Shown: positions 1 through 8,563 of the stretch, piece by piece
How the letters are laid out: each line of letters opens with the position of its first letter
Numbering within the stretch: position 1 is the first letter of the stretch
Assembly: GCA_017617795.1 (NCBI GenBank)
Contig: JAFZVM010000130.1
Coordinates: forward strand, 87,694 to 151,693
Direction of reading: 5' to 3'
Origin: Oscillospiraceae bacterium
GTDB lineage: Bacteria > Bacillota > Clostridia > Oscillospirales > Oscillospiraceae
Length of the DNA: 64,000 nt
Position numbers and translations under genes: made by a program
The notes under the pieces: generated by a model
What the model saw: only the letters and a program-made list of their open reading frames with translations
What the model was told of the DNA's origin: nothing
The model's database searches: none

Positions 1-523
1 TGTCCTCCATGCCCAGCTCCCTTGCCCGCTGATTCATTCGCTCCACAAAAGCCCCTTCGCTGCCCTCCGCAGCTTCCGCCAGGGCCACGGCCCCATCGTT
101 GGCGGAGCTGACAGCCACGGCCTTGATCAGTTCCTCCGCCGTCATTGTCTCCCCCTCTTCGAGGAAGATCTGACTCCCGCCCATGGAGGCTGCGTAGGCT
201 GAGCAGGTCACTTTCTGATCCAGCCGAAGGTCTCCCCTGTCTACCGCTTCCGTCACCAGGAGCAAGGTCATCACCTTGGTCACGCTGGCGATGGGCAGAT
301 GCTTGCGGGCTTCGCTCTCATAAAGACAGGTCCGGGTCTCCCGCTCCATAAGCACCGCCGCGCCCACAGAGGCAGAAACGTCATCCAGAGAAGACAGGGT
401 CTCCACGGCGGCCCATTCATCCGGATCGAAGTCTTCTTCCTCCCCGCCCTCCGCTCCTGCCGGCATTACCAGCAAGGTCAGCGCCAGGATCAGCGCCAAT
501 GCGCTGCGCAGTTTCTTCATCAT
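1..523 (-). CDS. D-alanyl-D-alanine carboxypeptidase (DacF/PBP5-like), 3' part outside window
   Basis: The visible N-terminal 174 residues form a secreted serine peptidase of the S11 family, which trims the terminal D-Ala from peptidoglycan stem peptides. A signal peptide (charged MMKKLR, then a hydrophobic stretch to about residue 20, then AGAEG) is followed by the catalytic SxxK motif SVTK at about residues 80-83 and the SxN motif SAN at about 140-142. The third motif, KTG, would lie beyond the left edge. The start is the first of two adjacent ATGs, preceded by a GGAAGGGAG-type ribosome binding site. It is divergent from thiI. Family assignment is firm; the exact subfamily (DacA, DacB or DacF) cannot be settled from half a protein. 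Confidence 0.88.
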   Translation of the reverse strand, partial: MMKKLRSALALILALTLLVMPAGAEGGEEEDFDPDEWAAVETLSSLDDVSASVGAAVLMERETRTCLYESEARKHLPIASVTKVMTLLLVTEAVDRGDLRLDQKVTCSAYAASMGGSQIFLEEGETMTAEELIKAVAVSSANDGAVALAEAAEGSEGAFVERMNQRARELGMED

Positions 524-572
524 CCCATCGCTCCTTCCCGCGCCATGCGGCGCATTTAATCCTATGTTGCGA

Positions 573-602
573 TTGACAGGGACATGACCGAACAGATACA
601 AT
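573..602 (+). promoter_or_regulatory. Promoter of thiI-cinA
   Basis: TTGACA at 573-578 and TACAAT at 597-602 are separated by 18 nt and lie just upstream of the thiI start. Confidence 0.6.
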
Positions 603-639
603 ACAGATAGAATCTGATCAATGTTAATGAGGAAATACG

Positions 640-1809
640 ATGAACGATATTCTGCTGCTCAAGCCGGGTGAGCTGGTACTGAAAGGCCAGAACCGGCATT
701 TTTTTGAGGATCGGCTCCGGTCCAACGTTGCCCGGCGGCTGAAAAGTCTGGGCCGTTTTCAGATCACCTCCGTCCAATCAACGGTCTATGTGGAACCTCT
801 GGAAGACGATATCGATCTGGACGAAGCTTTCCGCCGCTGCAGGCAGGTCTTCGGGATCATCTCCCTGTGCCGTGCCGCCGCCTGCGAGAAGGATAAGGAT
901 GCGATCCTGAACACCGCTTTGCGCTATCTGGAGCCGGAGCTCCGCAGGGCGAAAAGCTTCAAGGTGGAATCCAAACGCAGCGACAAGCGTTTTCCCATGA
1001 CCTCGATCCAGCTCAGCCAATACGTGGGCGGGGGCATCGGGGAAGCCTTTCCCGATCTGCCGGCGGATATGCACGACCCGGATCTGGTGGTCCATGTGGA
1101 AGTGCGGGAAACCGCCGCCTATGTTCACGCCGGCGGCGTACCCGGCGCGGGGGGACTGCCGGTGGGCACCTGCGGCCGGGCGGTCAGCCTGCTCTCCGGC
1201 GGCATTGACAGTCCCGTATCCACCTACATGATCGCCCGCCGGGGGGTTCAGATCATCCCGGTACACTTTTTCTCCTTTCCCTATACCTCCGAGCTGGCCA
1301 AGGACAAGGTCCTCAAGCTGGCCAAAAAGCTGCTGCCCTGGTGCGGCAGACTCACTCTGGAGGTGATCCCCTTTACCCATATCCAGGAGGAGATCCGGGA
1401 TAAATGTCCGGAGGAGTTCTTCACGCTCATCATGCGCCGCTTCATGATGCGGCTGGCCCAGTCCGTAGCCATGGCCAACGGCTGCGGCGCGCTGGTCACC
1501 GGGGAAAACCTGGGACAGGTGGCCAGCCAGACCATGGAGGCGATCCGCTGCACGGAGGCGCCGCTGGAGCTGCCGGTACTCCGTCCGCTCATCGGCTTTG
1601 ATAAGGAACAGATCATCGGCATCGCCCGGCAGCTGGACACCTTTGAAACCTCCATTCTTCCCTATGAGGACTGCTGTACCGTATTCACGCCCCGGCATCC
1701 CAGGACAAAACCGAAGCCGGAAGAGGTGGAAGAGGCGGAAGCCGTTCTGGACGTGGAAGCCCTTTGCAGGGAAGCGCTGGAGAATACGGAAAGGATACCC
1801 ATCCAATGA
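640..1809 (+). CDS. thiI: tRNA 4-thiouridine synthase ThiI (no rhodanese domain)
   Basis: ThiI adenylates U8 of tRNA and transfers sulfur to make 4-thiouridine; in some bacteria it also supplies sulfur for thiazole synthesis. The 389-residue protein has an N-terminal ferredoxin-like/THUMP region (about 1-165) and a PP-loop ATPase domain with the motif SGGIDS at about 186-191. It stops at the usual end of the AANH domain, so the C-terminal rhodanese domain of the E. coli protein (482 residues) is absent, as is normal for Firmicutes. A GAGGA ribosome binding site precedes the ATG. Its TGA overlaps the cinA ATG, so the two are translationally coupled. Confidence 0.95.
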   Translation: MNDILLLKPGELVLKGQNRHFFEDRLRSNVARRLKSLGRFQITSVQSTVYVEPLEDDIDLDEAFRRCRQVFGIISLCRAAACEKDKDAILNTALRYLEPELRRAKSFKVESKRSDKRFPMTSIQLSQYVGGGIGEAFPDLPADMHDPDLVVHVEVRETAAYVHAGGVPGAGGLPVGTCGRAVSLLSGGIDSPVSTYMIARRGVQIIPVHFFSFPYTSELAKDKVLKLAKKLLPWCGRLTLEVIPFTHIQEEIRDKCPEEFFTLIMRRFMMRLAQSVAMANGCGALVTGENLGQVASQTMEAIRCTEAPLELPVLRPLIGFDKEQIIGIARQLDTFETSILPYEDCCTVFTPRHPRTKPKPEEVEEAEAVLDVEALCREALENTERIPIQ

Positions 1810-3059
1810 GTCATAAAGCAGAGATCCTCGCCGTGGGGACGGAGATCCTCCTGGGCGATATTGTGAATTCCGACGCCGCGGAGGTATCCCGCGCCCTGTC
1901 CTCCCTCGGCATCGACGTATGCTGGCACAGCGTTGTCGGGGACAATCCCGAACGGCTGCGGGAAGCGGTGGAGATCGCCAAAGGCCGTGCGGATATCCTG
2001 ATCACCACCGGCGGTCTCGGCCCCACCTATGACGACCTGACCAAGGAGACCCTGGCCTCCTGTTTTGGCCTCCCTCTGGTGTTCCACCCGGAGGAAGTGG
2101 AGAAGATCAAGGCGTTTTTCTCCTCCATCGGCAAAGAAATGACGGAGAACAACCTCAGCCAGGCCTGGCTGCCGGAGGGATGCACCCCGTTTTTCAATTA
2201 CAACGGCACGGCCCCCGGCTGCGGCTTCACCGCCCTGGGCATGCAGGTGGCGATGCTTCCCGGTCCCCCGAGAGAGCTGCGGAAAATGGTGGAGACCGGG
2301 CTGATCCCCTGGCTGAAGCAGTTCAGCGAAGGGGTGCTCATCTCCCACGTCATCCGGGTCTTCGGCATGGGGGAAAGCGCCGTGGAAGCCATGCTCCATG
2401 ACCGGATGGAGGCCCTCACCAACCCAACGCTGGCCCCCTACGCAGGCACCGGAGAAATGCGCCTGCGCGTCAGCGCCAAGGTTGCGGATGAAGCGGCGGC
2501 GGAAGCCCTGGCCGCTCCGGTGGTCCGGGAGGTATGCGAAGCGCTGGGAGATCTGGTCTATGCCGTGGACGAGCCTTCGCTGGAAGCCGTCTGTCTCAGG
2601 CTGCTGACGGAACGCGGGCTCACCTTCGCCGCGGCGGAGAGCTGCACCGGCGGTCTCATCGCCAAGCGGATCACCGATCTCCCCGGCGCCTCCGCCGTTT
2701 TTCTGGGGGGCGTGGTATCCTACACCAATACCGTAAAGGAGCGCATCCTGGGCGTACCCTCAGACGTGCTGGAACGGTTCGGCGCGGTCAGCCGGGAAAC
2801 CGCGCTGGCCATGGCGGCCGGGGTGCGGGAGCGTACCGGCGCGGATCTGGCGGTAAGCGTCACCGGTATATGCGGACCCGGAACGGACGAACGAGATACC
2901 CCTGTCGGAACGGGCTTCGTGGGCTTCGCCGGGCCGGACCTTCTGGTCTGCCGTCCCATACAGATGGGTGCGGATCGGGAGCGGGGCCGTGTGGTGGCGG
3001 CATCCCACGCTTTTGATCTCCTGCGCCGCTGGCTCACCGGAACGCTGCGGGAAACATGA
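1806..3059 (+). CDS. cinA: CinA, nicotinamide-nucleotide amidohydrolase/competence-damage protein
   Basis: The 417-residue protein has the two-domain CinA layout: an N-terminal MoaB/MogA-like (COG1058) domain with ILAVGTEILLGDIVNS at the start and GGLGPTYDD near residue 70, and a C-terminal CinA domain with AAESCTGG at about 278-285. The C-terminal domain deamidates nicotinamide mononucleotide in pyridine nucleotide salvage; the N-terminal domain is an ADP-ribose pyrophosphatase in studied homologues. The ATG at 1806 overlaps the thiI stop (ATGA). An in-frame start at 1764 inside thiI was rejected because the conserved N-terminus begins at 1806. Confidence 0.94.
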   Translation: MSHKAEILAVGTEILLGDIVNSDAAEVSRALSSLGIDVCWHSVVGDNPERLREAVEIAKGRADILITTGGLGPTYDDLTKETLASCFGLPLVFHPEEVEKIKAFFSSIGKEMTENNLSQAWLPEGCTPFFNYNGTAPGCGFTALGMQVAMLPGPPRELRKMVETGLIPWLKQFSEGVLISHVIRVFGMGESAVEAMLHDRMEALTNPTLAPYAGTGEMRLRVSAKVADEAAAEALAAPVVREVCEALGDLVYAVDEPSLEAVCLRLLTERGLTFAAAESCTGGLIAKRITDLPGASAVFLGGVVSYTNTVKERILGVPSDVLERFGAVSRETALAMAAGVRERTGADLAVSVTGICGPGTDERDTPVGTGFVGFAGPDLLVCRPIQMGADRERGRVVAASHAFDLLRRWLTGTLRET

Positions 3060-3098
3060 GTGTTTTCCGCATTGGGACTATCCATCGATCTCACCTTG

Positions 3099-3107
3099 TG
3101 ATATAAT
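3099..3107 (+). promoter_or_regulatory. Extended -10 promoter of the lipoprotein/two-component operon
   Basis: TG at 3099-3100, one spacer base and TATAAT at 3102-3107 form a perfect extended -10 element; no good -35 is visible at the expected distance. Confidence 0.55.
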
Positions 3108-3172
3108 GTCAGAATAGGAAATCAAGCGGCGGCGCCGCGGATTATTCATCTCGTTCGGGGAGGCGGAAAGCG

Positions 3173-4504
3173 TTGAAACAGCTGGCAAAATGTTTGCTTC
3201 TCGGCTGTATGCTGCTGTTCCTGCTGCTTCTCAGCGCCTGCAGCCCCGGAAGGGATATGGAAGAGCTGATGGCCCTTCCCAAGCTTCCCCAGGAGTATCT
3301 GGAGCTTCAGCAGGCGCTGGACGACCTGCAGGCGGGAGGCGCCGCCTTTTCCGCACCGGTCTCCGGCAGCTACCGCCAGTCCGTTCAATTCTACGATGTG
3401 AACGGGGACGGCGCCGAAGAAGCCCTGGCCTTCTTCCGGACATCCGGAGAAAGGCCGCTGAAGATCTGTATTTTCATCCGCAGCGGCAGCCGATATGAGA
3501 CCGCTGCCGTGGTGGAAGGCGACGGGGCCAGCATTGAGAGCGTCACGTACGCGGACATGGACGGGGATGGCTGGACCGAGCTGGTAGTCGGCTGGGGCAT
3601 GGATGCTGAGCTGAAGATGCTCACCGTATACTCCCTCAAGGCCTTCCAGGTCTCCCCCATCGCCAACGCGGGTTATACCCAATACACCGTCGGGGACCTG
3701 AATGAAGACGGCCACAGCGAGCTGCTGCTGGTCCGTCTGGGAGATGGGGACAAGAACGGGACCGCTGAACTGATCGGCGTCAGCCGGGACGGGGAAACGG
3801 TGAACGCCTCCTCCCGCATCTCCACGGGGATGGAGAGCATCAGCCGGCTGACCTGCGGCACCCTGCTCGACCGGAAACCCGCTCTGTTTGTGGAAGGCAG
3901 CGTTTCCGGAAGCCTGGTGACGGATATCCTGCTCTGCGAAGGAGAAACTCTGCGGAATGTCACCCTTGGGAGCGATGAGATCAGCGAAGGGACCTTCCGC
4001 AGTTCTTCCGTGGGACTGCGGGATATGAACGGGGACGGCGTGCCCGAGATCCCCATCCCCCGCGCCCTGCCCGCCCAGGGAGAAACGATATACCGGGTGC
4101 TGGACTGGTACGCCTTCAACAGCCGCGGCATACGCCGCCTCCAGCTCAGCACCTACCACAACTTCTCCGACAGCTGGTATCTGACCTTGTCCGAGTATTG
4201 GGGAGACCGCATCAGCATCCGCCGGGAGGATACGGATGCGGGCGAACGGGCGGTGGTCTTCTCCCGGTGGAACGGTGCGGATAAACCGGTGACGGATTTC
4301 CTGATCATTTATACCATCTCCGGCGCCAGCCGCGAGGAACTGGCTTCCCGGCAAGGGCGGTTCATCCTCTATTCCGGTGCGGAGATCACCTATGCGGCCC
4401 AGCTGCTTCTCACAAAAGACGACTGGTCTCTCGCTCCGGACGAAACTCAGATCCGGCGCAGCTTTGGTTTGATTTACTCCGAGTGGATCAGCGGCTCCAC
4501 CTGA
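3173..4504 (+). CDS. Predicted lipoprotein with FG-GAP/VCBS-type DxNxDG repeats
   Basis: This 443-residue protein is probably an extracytoplasmic lipoprotein. It starts with a signal sequence ending in the lipobox LSAC, with the lipidated Cys near residue 23. Four calcium-type loops of the form DxNGDG or DxDGDG begin at about residues 75, 128, 175 and 284, spaced as in integrin-like FG-GAP/VCBS blades, so a beta-propeller fold is likely. The TTG start is chosen because a GGGGAGG site lies 9 nt upstream and the signal peptide begins there. The response regulator starts 14 nt after its stop, so it may be an accessory sensor for that system (inference). No enzyme motif is visible. Confidence 0.8.
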   Translation: MKQLAKCLLLGCMLLFLLLLSACSPGRDMEELMALPKLPQEYLELQQALDDLQAGGAAFSAPVSGSYRQSVQFYDVNGDGAEEALAFFRTSGERPLKICIFIRSGSRYETAAVVEGDGASIESVTYADMDGDGWTELVVGWGMDAELKMLTVYSLKAFQVSPIANAGYTQYTVGDLNEDGHSELLLVRLGDGDKNGTAELIGVSRDGETVNASSRISTGMESISRLTCGTLLDRKPALFVEGSVSGSLVTDILLCEGETLRNVTLGSDEISEGTFRSSSVGLRDMNGDGVPEIPIPRALPAQGETIYRVLDWYAFNSRGIRRLQLSTYHNFSDSWYLTLSEYWGDRISIRREDTDAGERAVVFSRWNGADKPVTDFLIIYTISGASREELASRQGRFILYSGAEITYAAQLLLTKDDWSLAPDETQIRRSFGLIYSEWISGST

Positions 4505-4518
4505 AAGGAAATGGGATC

Positions 4519-5208
4519 ATGAAGAAGATTTTGGTTCTCGAAGACGAATCCAGCATCCGCAGCTTCCTGGTCATCAATCTGCGGCGCTCCGGTTATGAGC
4601 CCATAGAAGCGGAAACCGGGGAGGAAGCGTTCCGCCAGCTGCAGCTGCATCCGGATATCAATCTGGCTCTCCTGGATATCATGCTGCCCGATACGGACGG
4701 TTTCGAGGTCTGCCGCAAGATCCGTGCCTCCGGAAGCAAGATGGGCATCATCATGCTCACTGCCCGCTCCCAGGAGATGGACAAGGTCACCGGTCTGATG
4801 ACCGGCGCGGACGACTATGTCACAAAACCTCTGGCCTCCATCGCTGAGCTGACCGCCCGGGTGGACGCCCTGTACCGCCGGGTGGGCGGCGGGGATAACG
4901 AGGACCCGACGGAGATCGTCCGGGGCGCCTTCCGCCTCAGCACCAGGAACCGGACCTTGGAAAAGAATGGGGTCCGGATCCGTCTGACCCAGGTTGAATA
5001 CGCCATTGTCAAGCTTTTTATGGATAATCCGGGGAAAGCGCTCTCCCGGGAGGAGATCCTTTCCTCCGTCTGGGGGAAGGATTACAACGGCGAGCTGAAG
5101 ATCGTGGATGTAAACATCCGGCGTCTGCGGCTGAAGGTGGAGGATGATCCTCAGAATCCCACCTGCATCACCACCGTCTGGGGATACGGCTACAAATGGG
5201 GGATCTGA
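4519..5208 (+). CDS. OmpR/PhoB-type response regulator
   Basis: A 229-residue DNA-binding response regulator. The receiver domain (about 1-118) shows the acidic pair in VLEDE, the phospho-acceptor Asp in LLDIMLPD at about residue 53, and the conserved Lys in VTKPL. The C-terminal winged helix (about 130-227) has the typical RLTQVEY and VDVNIRRLRLKVEDD segments and ends in the common WGYGYKW motif. The ATG at 4519 gives the canonical MKKILVLEDE start; an upstream in-frame start at 4483 lies inside the lipoprotein gene. It overlaps the kinase gene by 13 nt and surely partners with it. Confidence 0.94.
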   Translation: MKKILVLEDESSIRSFLVINLRRSGYEPIEAETGEEAFRQLQLHPDINLALLDIMLPDTDGFEVCRKIRASGSKMGIIMLTARSQEMDKVTGLMTGADDYVTKPLASIAELTARVDALYRRVGGGDNEDPTEIVRGAFRLSTRNRTLEKNGVRIRLTQVEYAIVKLFMDNPGKALSREEILSSVWGKDYNGELKIVDVNIRRLRLKVEDDPQNPTCITTVWGYGYKWGI

Positions 5209-6659
5209 AGGAGCGCGGCCGGGGCGGTCTGAATCTCAAGGGCATCCGGGCCAAATGGATGCTCAACAGCATGCTTCTGGTGGTGCTGGCTTTGCTTTTG
5301 GGGCTGGCCGCCTATTCCTTTGCCATCAGCAGCTACTACTACAGCGGCGTCCGCTCCGCGCTGGAGTCCAAGGCCAAGACCTCCTCGGACTTCTTTGCCA
5401 ACTACGTCACACGCACCTACGCGGAATACTACCAGAGCGCCTATAAGTATACGGAGATCTTTGACGGCCGGGATCGGATGGAGCTTCAGTTCGTCAATTC
5501 CACCGGGCGCATCCTGGTCTCCACCTCCGGCCTTTCCGCCGGCTCGCATCCCAATACACCGGATATCACCGAAGCCATCAGCACCCGCGCTCTGAGCACC
5601 TGGCAGGGCCGCAGCCCGGCCACGGGCGAGCGGATTCTGGCAGTCTCCAGCCCCATGCTTTACGGTCAGGGCCAGGTGGTAGGCGTTATCCGGTATGTCA
5701 CCAGTCTGCGGCTGGTAGACCGGCAGGTCTTTCTGAGCATCCTTGTGGGCTGCGGGATCGGACTGGGCGTTATCCTGGTCGTGCTGATCAGCAACCTGTT
5801 CTTTATCCGTTCCATCCTCTCCCCGATCCAGAAGGTCACGGTGATGACCCGGCGCATCGCGGACGGAGGCTTCGGCGCCCAGATCGAAAACAAGTATGAG
5901 GACGAGATCGGGGACATGGTCGGCGCCATCAATGAGATGTCCATGCAGCTGAGCCAATCGGAAAAAATGAAAGCGGAGTTCATTTCCTCCGTCTCCCATG
6001 AATTGCGCACCCCCCTCACCGCCATCGCCGGATGGGGCGAAACGCTGGAGTACGACGAGACGCTCAGCGCGGACAGCCGGAAGGGGCTGGACATCATCCT
6101 CAAGGAGGCCAGACGGCTCTCCAATATGGTGGAAGAGCTCCTGGTCTTCACCCGCATCGAAGACGGCCGGTTCACGGTAAACATCGAAATGCTCGATGTG
6201 GGCGCCGAACTGGAGGAAGCGATCTTTACATACCGGGAGCTGCTGAAGCAGGAGGGGATCCAGCTCTTCTATGATCCCCCCGAGGATCCGCTCCCCCTGA
6301 TCCCCGGCGATCCGGAGCGGCTGAAACAGGTGATCCTGAACATTCTGGACAACGCCGCCAAGCATGGGGGCAGCGGCAAGCGCATCACGGTCACCAGCGA
6401 CCTGGTGGAGAACGCGCCGGAAACGGGATGCGACTGCGTCCGCATCCGGATCCGGGATTACGGTCCCGGTATCCCGCCGGATGAGCTGCCCCGGGTGAAG
6501 CTGAAATTTTACAAGGGCAGCAGCAAGGCCAGAGGCAGCGGCATCGGCCTTGCCGTCTGCGACGAGATCATCCGTCGGCATAACGGCGTTCTGGATATCG
6601 CCAATGCCGACGAGGGCACCGGGACCGTGGTCACGATCCTCCTGCCCACCACAGAATAA
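5196..6659 (+). CDS. Membrane sensor histidine kinase (HAMP-HisKA-HATPase)
   Basis: The 487-residue kinase has one transmembrane segment near residues 25-47, an extracytoplasmic sensor region of about 130 residues, a second transmembrane segment near 182-205, a HAMP domain, a HisKA domain with SHELRTPLTAI at about 268-278, and a HATPase domain with the N-box NILDNAAKHGG, the G1 box DYGPGIPPDE and the G2 box GSGIGLAV. All catalytic motifs are intact. It presumably phosphorylates the overlapping OmpR-type regulator. The sensor region has a DUF/Cache-like size, but its ligand is not evident. The co-transcribed lipoprotein could present the signal (inference). Confidence 0.93.
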   Translation: MGDLKERGRGGLNLKGIRAKWMLNSMLLVVLALLLGLAAYSFAISSYYYSGVRSALESKAKTSSDFFANYVTRTYAEYYQSAYKYTEIFDGRDRMELQFVNSTGRILVSTSGLSAGSHPNTPDITEAISTRALSTWQGRSPATGERILAVSSPMLYGQGQVVGVIRYVTSLRLVDRQVFLSILVGCGIGLGVILVVLISNLFFIRSILSPIQKVTVMTRRIADGGFGAQIENKYEDEIGDMVGAINEMSMQLSQSEKMKAEFISSVSHELRTPLTAIAGWGETLEYDETLSADSRKGLDIILKEARRLSNMVEELLVFTRIEDGRFTVNIEMLDVGAELEEAIFTYRELLKQEGIQLFYDPPEDPLPLIPGDPERLKQVILNILDNAAKHGGSGKRITVTSDLVENAPETGCDCVRIRIRDYGPGIPPDELPRVKLKFYKGSSKARGSGIGLAVCDEIIRRHNGVLDIANADEGTGTVVTILLPTTE

Positions 6660-6686
6660 CGAAAACACGGAGAAGGGATCTCATCC

Positions 6687-7640
6687 ATGTCCGATCAACA
6701 AAAACGGGGAAATGATTTCCGTACGACCATCGGCGGCCAGGCATTGATGGAAGGCATCCTCATGCGGGGCCCGAAGAAGGAGGCCATCGTATGCCGCGGC
6801 CAGGACGGGCTCATCCGCAAGGTGGAGGAGCTGCGGCTCATCAAGGACCGTTACCCTGTCTGCGGTCTGCCGCTCATCCGCGGCGTCGTGACCTTTTTCG
6901 ATTCTCTGGTCCACGGGGTCAAGGCCCTGATGTTCTCCGCCGAACAGCTTCCGGAGGAGGAGCAGGCCGCTCAGGAGGACAAGCTGGATCAGTGGATCAA
7001 CGCGCATTTTCAGGGAGAAACGGCAAAAAAGCTCATTATCGGCGTCTCCGTTGCTCTGGGCGTCATCATGGCCGTCGGTCTGTTCATGCTCCTCCCCTAT
7101 CTGCTCACCGCCTTTCTGACGGGGCCGATCCGGTCCAGCTTTGTGAAGAACCTCATCGACGGCGCTCTGCGCATCCTGATCTTTCTTCTCTATCTCTGGC
7201 TGGTGACCCGTGTCCCGGATATCCACCGGGTCTTCGAGTACCACGGAGCCGAGCACAAATCCATTCATTGTTATGAGAAGGGACTGGAGCTCACAGTGGA
7301 AAACGTACGTCCCCAGCCCAGAGCCCATCCCCGCTGCGGCACCAGTTTTCTCTTCGTGGTCATGATCATCAGCATCCTGGTATTCAGCGTGGTAAGCTGG
7401 AAAAACAAGCTGGTCGCCCTGGTCCTGCGGCTTCTGCTCCTGCCGGTAGTGGTGGCCTTCAGCTATGAGCTGAACCGGTGGGTGGGGCGGCACGACAACT
7501 GGCTTTCCTCCATCCTCTCGGCTCCCGGAAAGGCCCTGCAGCGCCTGACGGTGTACGAGCCGGACGACGGAATGATCGAGTGCGCCATCGAGGCGCTGAA
7601 GCTGGTCATTCCGGAGGAGAAGGGTTCAGATCGGTGGTGA
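6687..7640 (+). CDS. DUF1385 membrane protein (YqhQ family)
   Basis: A 317-residue member of DUF1385, annotated in Bacillus as YqhQ and of unknown function. Typical family signatures are present: GGQALMEGILMRGP at about residues 12-25, a predicted membrane region at about 107-180 with two or more helices, the conserved EYHGAEHKSIHCYE segment at about 187-200 and the RAHPRCGTSFLF segment at about 211-222. Conserved His and Cys residues suggest metal binding (inference). It sits immediately upstream of prmC, the usual genomic neighbour of this family in Clostridia, where both often follow the release factor gene prfA; prfA is not in this window. Confidence 0.88.
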   Translation: MSDQQKRGNDFRTTIGGQALMEGILMRGPKKEAIVCRGQDGLIRKVEELRLIKDRYPVCGLPLIRGVVTFFDSLVHGVKALMFSAEQLPEEEQAAQEDKLDQWINAHFQGETAKKLIIGVSVALGVIMAVGLFMLLPYLLTAFLTGPIRSSFVKNLIDGALRILIFLLYLWLVTRVPDIHRVFEYHGAEHKSIHCYEKGLELTVENVRPQPRAHPRCGTSFLFVVMIISILVFSVVSWKNKLVALVLRLLLLPVVVAFSYELNRWVGRHDNWLSSILSAPGKALQRLTVYEPDDGMIECAIEALKLVIPEEKGSDRW

Positions 7641-7647
7641 TGCGCCT

Positions 7648-8523
7648 GTGATTCGGGACTATAACGAGTTCTATCTGGATGCCCGGCGCAGGCTGAAGGC
7701 TGCGGGCGTCGAGGCAGCGGGTCTGGAGGCCAGGCTGCTGCTGGCTTTCGCTGCGGACAAAAGCCCTGAGGAATTCCTGCGGGATATCCGCATGTACCCC
7801 GATGAAGCCTTCTCCCGGCGGGCGGAAGATCTGGTTCGGCGGCGGCTCGCCGGGGAACCGGCAGCCTATCTCACCGGCTCCTGGTCTTTCTACGGCCTTG
7901 ATCTGGAGATCAACCCCAATGTGCTCATTCCCCGGGCAGACTCCGAGCTCGCGGTGGACGCCGCATTATCCTGTCTTGCGGACGCTGCCGAGCCCCGGGT
8001 GCTGGATCTGTGCACCGGCTCCGGCTGCATCGGGATCGCCATCGCCGCGCGGGTCCCGGCCTGCCGGGTGATCCTGGCGGATCTGGACCGCAGAGCGCTG
8101 CTCCTGGCCAAGCGCAACGCGATGCTGAACCATGTGAGCGGCCGGGTCCTGTGCGCCGAAGCGGACGTGCACGAGGGACCTTCTCCCCGTCTGGGAGAAT
8201 TCACCCTGATCGTGTGCAATCCGCCCTACATCCCCACCCGGGAGCTGGAAACCCTGGATCCCTCCGTCCGGGATTATGAACCCCGGCTGGCTCTGGACGG
8301 GGGCGAGGACGGGCTCGATTTTTACCGCAGTATTTTTGCCCGGTGGATAAGGATCATCCGTCCCGGCGGCTGGCTCGTTCTGGAATGCGGCGAGGGGCAG
8401 AGCATGGCTCTCCGCCGCCTGTCGGAGGAGTGCGGCGTCATCCCCACAGATACGCTGCTGGACGGACACGGCACCGAGCGCACCCTCGTCTTCCGCAAAC
8501 CGGGACCGCAGGATCCGGATTGA
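7648..8523 (+). CDS. prmC: Release factor glutamine N5-methyltransferase PrmC (HemK)
   Basis: PrmC methylates the Gln of the GGQ motif in RF1 and RF2 using S-adenosylmethionine. The 291-residue protein has an N-terminal helical domain, the SAM-binding motif DLCTGSGCIGIAIA at about 116-129, and the catalytic NPPY motif in IVCNPPYIPTRELE near 190-193. The start is a GTG; the only nearby ATG, at 7640, runs into a stop at once. Seven nucleotides separate it from the DUF1385 gene, so they are co-transcribed, probably reading on towards recA. Confidence 0.94.
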   Translation: MIRDYNEFYLDARRRLKAAGVEAAGLEARLLLAFAADKSPEEFLRDIRMYPDEAFSRRAEDLVRRRLAGEPAAYLTGSWSFYGLDLEINPNVLIPRADSELAVDAALSCLADAAEPRVLDLCTGSGCIGIAIAARVPACRVILADLDRRALLLAKRNAMLNHVSGRVLCAEADVHEGPSPRLGEFTLIVCNPPYIPTRELETLDPSVRDYEPRLALDGGEDGLDFYRSIFARWIRIIRPGGWLVLECGEGQSMALRRLSEECGVIPTDTLLDGHGTERTLVFRKPGPQDPD

Positions 8524-8563
8524 TTGAATATTCGAAGATCATCATAAAAGGAGAGAATCAACC

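Noticed and set aside
5190-6668. A 492-codon minus-strand frame opposite the histidine kinase
   Set aside because: The kinase frame has every catalytic motif; the antisense frame has none.
8524-8540. GAATATTC palindrome upstream of recA as a LexA box
   Set aside because: It does not fit the Firmicutes GAAC-N4-GTTC consensus, and the recA leader inside the prmC-recA unit shows no promoter near it.
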